Source: Nocardioides gansuensis
GTDB taxonomy: Bacteria > Actinomycetota > Actinomycetes > Propionibacteriales > Nocardioidaceae
Assembly: GCF_003076135.1 (NCBI RefSeq)
Contig: NZ_QDGZ01000002.1
Coordinates: 62,001 to 126,000 of the forward strand
DNA: 64,000 nucleotides
Direction of reading: 5' to 3'
Positions 60,392 to 64,000 of this stretch are shown piece after piece (the first letter of the stretch is position 1; every line of letters starts with the position of its first letter). A program made the position numbers and the translations under genes. The notes below the pieces were generated by a model, which did not search any database, was not told where the DNA came from, and saw only the letters and a program-made list of their open reading frames with translations.

Positions 60392-63091
60392 GTGCCTGAG
60401 ACCAGCTCGCCCGTTCGCCCGCGACTCCTCCTGCTCGACGGCCACTCGCTGGCCTATCGCGCCTTCTTCGCGCTCCCGGTGGAGAACTTCTCGACGGCCA
60501 CGGGCCAGCACACCAACGCGGTCTACGGCTTCACCTCGATGCTGGTCAACGTGCTGCGGGACGAGCAGCCCACCCACGTCGCGGTGGCCTTCGACAAGAG
60601 CCGGCAGACCTTCCGCCTCGAGGATTATCCGGACTACAAGGCCAAGCGCAACAAGACTCCCGACGAGTTCCGCAGCCAGCTGCCCCTGATCCAGCGCGTC
60701 CTCGACGCGCTGCGCATCACCCACCTCGATCTCGACGGCTACGAGGCCGACGACATCATCGCCACGCTGACCACGCAGGCGGTGGCCGAGGGGTCCGAGG
60801 TGCTGATCCTGACCGGTGACCGCGACTCCCTCCAGCTGGTCGGGGAGGACGCCACGGTCCTCTACCCGACCCGCGGCGTCAGCGAGCTCTCCCGGATGAC
60901 ACCGCCTGCCGTCGAGGAGAAGTACGGCGTCCCTCCCCACCGCTATCCCGAGCTCGCCGCGCTCGTGGGGGAGGACTCCGACAACCTGCCGGGCGTCCCC
61001 GGCGTGGGCCCCAAGACCGCGGCGAAGTGGATCACCGAGTACGACGGCCTCGACAACGTCGTCGCGCACGCCGACCAGATCAAGGGCAAGGCCGGCGACA
61101 ACCTGCGCGCGCACCTCGGCGACGTGATCCGCAACCGCCGGCTCAACGCGCTGGTCTGCGACCTGACCCTGCCCTACCGCCCGGGCGACCTGTCTCGCCA
61201 GCCGTGGGATCGCGCTGCCGGCCTCGAGCTGCTGGACGAGCTGGAGTTCCGTGGGGAGCTCCGCACCCGGCTGATGGAGACCATCGATCCCGACCCGGGG
61301 GCGGAGGTGGACGAGGCGGGCTTCGAGATGGAGGGGGTGCGGCTCGCCCAGGGTGACGTGGCGAGCTGGCTCACCGCCCACGCCCGCCCCGGGGAGCGCC
61401 TCGGCGTGGCGGTGCAGGGCTCGTGGCGGGCCGGCACCGGTGCGGTCCTCTCACTCGGCATCGCCGCCGCGGACGGGGCCGCCGCCTGGGTCGACGCCGT
61501 CGAGCTCAGTCCGGAGGACGACGCCGCCCTCGCTGCGTGGCTGGCCGACGAGTCACGGCCGAAGGTGCTGCACGACGCGAAGGGTCCGATGCTGGCCCTC
61601 GCTGCTCGTGGGTGGACCCTGCGTGGAGTTGCCGTCGACACCGCGCTCGCGGCCTACCTGGTGCAGCCGGACCAGCGCTCCTACGACCTGGCCGACCTGA
61701 CCCTGCGCTATCTCAAGCGCGAGCTGCGCCAGGACACCGCCGACACCGGCCAGCTGACGCTGGACGCGCTTGACGACACCACAGCCAGCGACACCGCGAT
61801 GCTCGCCGCCCGCGCCGTCCTCGACCTGGCCGAGGCCCTCGAGGCCGCGGTGGAGGAGCACGGCGGCACCCGGCTGCTGCACGAGGTGGAGCTGCCCCTG
61901 GTGCACGACCTCGCCCGCATGGAGCAGACCGGCATCGCGGTCGACATCGACTACCTCGAGTCGCTGGAGTCGGAGTTCGGCGACCAGGTCAAGGCTGCCG
62001 CCGACGAGGCCTACGGCGTGATCGGGAAGGAGATCAACCTCGGGTCGCCCAAGCAGCTGCAGGTCGTGCTGTTCGAGGAGCTCGACATGCCCAAGACCAA
62101 GCGCACCAAGACCGGATACACCACCGACGCCGACGCTCTCCAGTCGCTCTACGAGAAGACCGAGCATCCCTTCCTACAACACCTGCTGCGCCACCGCGAC
62201 GTGATCCGCCTGCGGCAGACGGTCGAGGGACTCCTCAAGACCGTCGCGTCCGACGGGCGCATCCACACGACGTACAACCAGATCATCGCGGCGACGGGGC
62301 GGCTCTCGAGCACCGATCCCAACCTGCAGAACATCCCGATCCGCACCGAGGCCGGGCGCCGGATCCGGGAGGGCTTCGTGGTCGGCGACGGATTCGAGTG
62401 CCTGATGACGGCCGACTACAGCCAGATCGAGATGCGGATCATGGCTCACCTCTCGGAGGACGCCGGCCTGATCGAGGCGTTCCGCTCGGGGCGCGACTTC
62501 CACTCCGTCACCGCCGGCCGCGTCTTCGGCGTCGAGCCGGGGGACGTGACCACCGAGATGCGGGCCAAGATCAAGGCGATGAACTACGGCCTCGCCTATG
62601 GCCTCTCCGCGTTCGGCCTCTCCCAGCAGCTGCGCATCGACACCGGTGAGGCGCGCGGGCTCATGGACGAATACTTCGAGACCTTCGGTGGGGTCCGCGA
62701 CTACCTCGCCGGGATCGTCGACGAGGCCCGCCGCTCGGGCTTCACCGAGACGATCATGGGCCGGCGCCGCTACCTGCCCGACCTCACCAGCGACAACCGG
62801 CAGCGCCGGGAGATGGCTGAGCGGATGGCGCTCAACGCGCCCATCCAGGGCTCGGCCGCCGACCTGATCAAGGTCGCGATGCTCGGGGTCGACCGGGCGA
62901 TCGAGAAGCAGGGGCTGCGCTCCCGGATGCTGCTGCAGGTGCACGACGAGCTCGTGTTCGAGGTCGCCGTGGGAGAGCGGGACGCCCTGGACGCGCTCGT
63001 GCGCGAGGAGATGGGCCGTGCTGCCGAGCTGGCCGTGCCCCTGGACGTCTCCGTCGGCACCGGCCGCAGCTGGCACGAGGCCGCTCACTAG
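60392..63091 (+). CDS. polA: DNA polymerase I
   Basis: This 899-residue enzyme has the 5' nuclease domain (about 1-290; LLLDGHSLAYRAFFAL, LDGYEADDIIATL, GEDSDNLPGVPGVGPKTA), a central 3'-5' exonuclease-like domain (about 310-490) in which the usual metal-binding acidic motifs are not evident, and the polymerase domain with motif A DYSQIEMRI, motif B KAMNYGLAYGLSAFGL and motif C HDELVFEV. It fills gaps and removes RNA primers. The GTG start is predicted leaderless. Its stop shares CTAG with the convergent flippase gene. Confidence 0.98.
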   Translation: MPETSSPVRPRLLLLDGHSLAYRAFFALPVENFSTATGQHTNAVYGFTSMLVNVLRDEQPTHVAVAFDKSRQTFRLEDYPDYKAKRNKTPDEFRSQLPLIQRVLDALRITHLDLDGYEADDIIATLTTQAVAEGSEVLILTGDRDSLQLVGEDATVLYPTRGVSELSRMTPPAVEEKYGVPPHRYPELAALVGEDSDNLPGVPGVGPKTAAKWITEYDGLDNVVAHADQIKGKAGDNLRAHLGDVIRNRRLNALVCDLTLPYRPGDLSRQPWDRAAGLELLDELEFRGELRTRLMETIDPDPGAEVDEAGFEMEGVRLAQGDVASWLTAHARPGERLGVAVQGSWRAGTGAVLSLGIAAADGAAAWVDAVELSPEDDAALAAWLADESRPKVLHDAKGPMLALAARGWTLRGVAVDTALAAYLVQPDQRSYDLADLTLRYLKRELRQDTADTGQLTLDALDDTTASDTAMLAARAVLDLAEALEAAVEEHGGTRLLHEVELPLVHDLARMEQTGIAVDIDYLESLESEFGDQVKAAADEAYGVIGKEINLGSPKQLQVVLFEELDMPKTKRTKTGYTTDADALQSLYEKTEHPFLQHLLRHRDVIRLRQTVEGLLKTVASDGRIHTTYNQIIAATGRLSSTDPNLQNIPIRTEAGRRIREGFVVGDGFECLMTADYSQIEMRIMAHLSEDAGLIEAFRSGRDFHSVTAGRVFGVEPGDVTTEMRAKIKAMNYGLAYGLSAFGLSQQLRIDTGEARGLMDEYFETFGGVRDYLAGIVDEARRSGFTETIMGRRRYLPDLTSDNRQRREMAERMALNAPIQGSAADLIKVAMLGVDRAIEKQGLRSRMLLQVHDELVFEVAVGERDALDALVREEMGRAAELAVPLDVSVGTGRSWHEAAH

Positions 63092-64000
63092 CCCTGGTGA
63101 GTGGATACCGTCTCGGGGTCACGGTGACCGACGCGGGTCAGGTAGACACTGGCGGCCAGCAGCGCTGCGAGCACGCACAGGTCCACAACCACGACGACCG
63201 TCACGAGGCCGACGACGCTGTCGGTGGTCAGGCCCCCGCCGACCATGACGACGAGTGCCATCCACACGAGATAGATCGTGCGCCGGCCCTGGCGCGCGAG
63301 CACGGCGTAGACCAGCAGCTGCAGCATCGACAGCGCCGTGCCGAGCAGGGCGAAGATCCACAGCCGCGACTCGATCTCGGCGAACTGGCCGCCGCCGACG
63401 AAGATCATCGCGAGGCCTGAGAGCAGCGAGGACGCGAGCGTCCCCAGGGTGCCGAGGACAGCGACCAGGCCCAGGCTCAGAGCCAGGGCGCGCCGGCGCT
63501 CGGCATCGGACGACATCGACGGGAAGGCGAGCACGATCACGAACTGGGGCAGGAAGAGCACTGCCTTGGTGAGGATCAGCCCGGCGGCGTAGAGGCTGGA
63601 GTCCTGCTCGGAGAGCACGTTGCGCGCCACGATGATGTCGACGCTCGACAAGGCGAAGAACGCGAAGAGCGCCTGGGAGTTGTGGACGCTCTCGCGCAGG
63701 ATTGCGATCCCGCGGTGCTCGGCGCTGGCCCGACCCGGCGCCCGCTGATGCCGCAGGGCCCACCAGCCGACCAGCACTGGGGCGCAATAGCCGATGAAGA
63801 CGCCGACGAGCGCCCAGAGCTCGGTCGGGCGCCAGAGGACCAGCCCAGTGCCGAGGACGATGCGCGGGACGCCGGCGGCGACGTAGACCAGGGCGAGTGC
63901 CGTCCAGCGTCGTTCGCCCTGGAGGGTGCCCGCCTGGCCGCCCATCATGGTGAGGGGCACTGCACACAGCGGCACCATCAGTGCGAGCAGCAGTGAGTCC
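63088..64000 (-). CDS. oligosaccharide/lipid-linked flippase, N-terminus cut by window edge
   Basis: About 300 residues of a polytopic membrane protein are visible, with at least eight hydrophobic segments. The pattern resembles polysaccharide-biosynthesis flippases of the MATE/MurJ superfamily (VHNSQALFAFFALSSVDIIV, LPQFVIVLAFPSMSSDAERR). These move lipid-linked sugars across the membrane. The frame stays open to base 64000, and the ATG at 63978 is probably internal, so the start is outside the window. Confidence 0.8.
   Translation of the reverse strand, partial: DSLLLALMVPLCAVPLTMMGGQAGTLQGERRWTALALVYVAAGVPRIVLGTGLVLWRPTELWALVGVFIGYCAPVLVGWWALRHQRAPGRASAEHRGIAILRESVHNSQALFAFFALSSVDIIVARNVLSEQDSSLYAAGLILTKAVLFLPQFVIVLAFPSMSSDAERRRALALSLGLVAVLGTLGTLASSLLSGLAMIFVGGGQFAEIESRLWIFALLGTALSMLQLLVYAVLARQGRRTIYLVWMALVVMVGGGLTTDSVVGLVTVVVVVDLCVLAALLAASVYLTRVGHRDPETVSTHQG

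Noticed and set aside
59330-61381. Minus-strand frame of 683 codons across GNAT, thioesterase and polA
   Set aside because: Antisense low-complexity translation. In the thioesterase part it runs in a different frame from the real gene.

Overview
The window is high-GC DNA with many GTG starts, start/stop overlaps (ATGA, GTGA), actinobacterial gene orders (trpC-trpB-trpA-lgt-gltB-gltD-pyk, pdtaR, livJHMGF, polA) and candidate leaderless promoters. This points to an actinobacterium, most likely Nocardioidaceae (Nocardioides-like). The genus is inferred from gene order and protein style only.

1-15.8 kb looks like a catabolic accessory block. It starts inside a lipoyl acyltransferase (E2) gene, followed by dodecin. 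Then come an FMN alpha-hydroxyacid dehydrogenase, a branched-chain/aromatic-type ABC importer (binding protein, LivH, a LivM-LivG fusion, LivF), an unrecognised protein, and a flavin reductase fused to an IclR-type ligand domain. Divergent from the reductase is a tight operon: cupin, luciferase-like monooxygenase, HMGL-like aldolase, ADP-forming acyl-CoA synthetase, SDR and YCII protein. A PucR-type regulator follows. Together these suggest import, flavin-dependent oxygenation, C-C cleavage and CoA activation of an unidentified organic compound. 18.0-20.4 kb holds a GMC oxidoreductase and its TetR-type neighbour.

20.4-24.0 kb is a decayed integrative region. It contains an aldo-keto reductase tail, a possible transposase remnant, two excisionase-like proteins, a tyrosine integrase preceded by helically phased TGTCCA repeats, and an acyltransferase-3 fragment. 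24.0-28.0 kb holds small stress genes (J-domain protein, Hsp20), a self-regulated ArsR/AHSA1 pair and a lipase.

28.2-30.9 kb is a complete operon of cysteine-poor, zinc-independent ribosomal proteins (L31, L32, S18, L36, L28, L33, S14) with a CobW-family protein. A Zur-like box precedes it, so it should be a zinc-starvation operon. 31-37.7 kb carries lipid and regulator genes: patatin, WS/DGAT, alpha/beta hydrolase, TetR/MFS, and HxlR/quinone reductase.

37.8-64 kb is conserved core. It holds tryptophan biosynthesis, a SCO1-like lipoprotein, Lgt, glutamate synthase, pyruvate kinase, a frameshifted homing-endonuclease-like gene beside an odd CAA-anticodon tRNA, two surface proteins, PdtaR, a second full liv operon with an internal terminator hairpin, GNAT, a thioesterase, DNA polymerase I, and a truncated flippase at the right edge.
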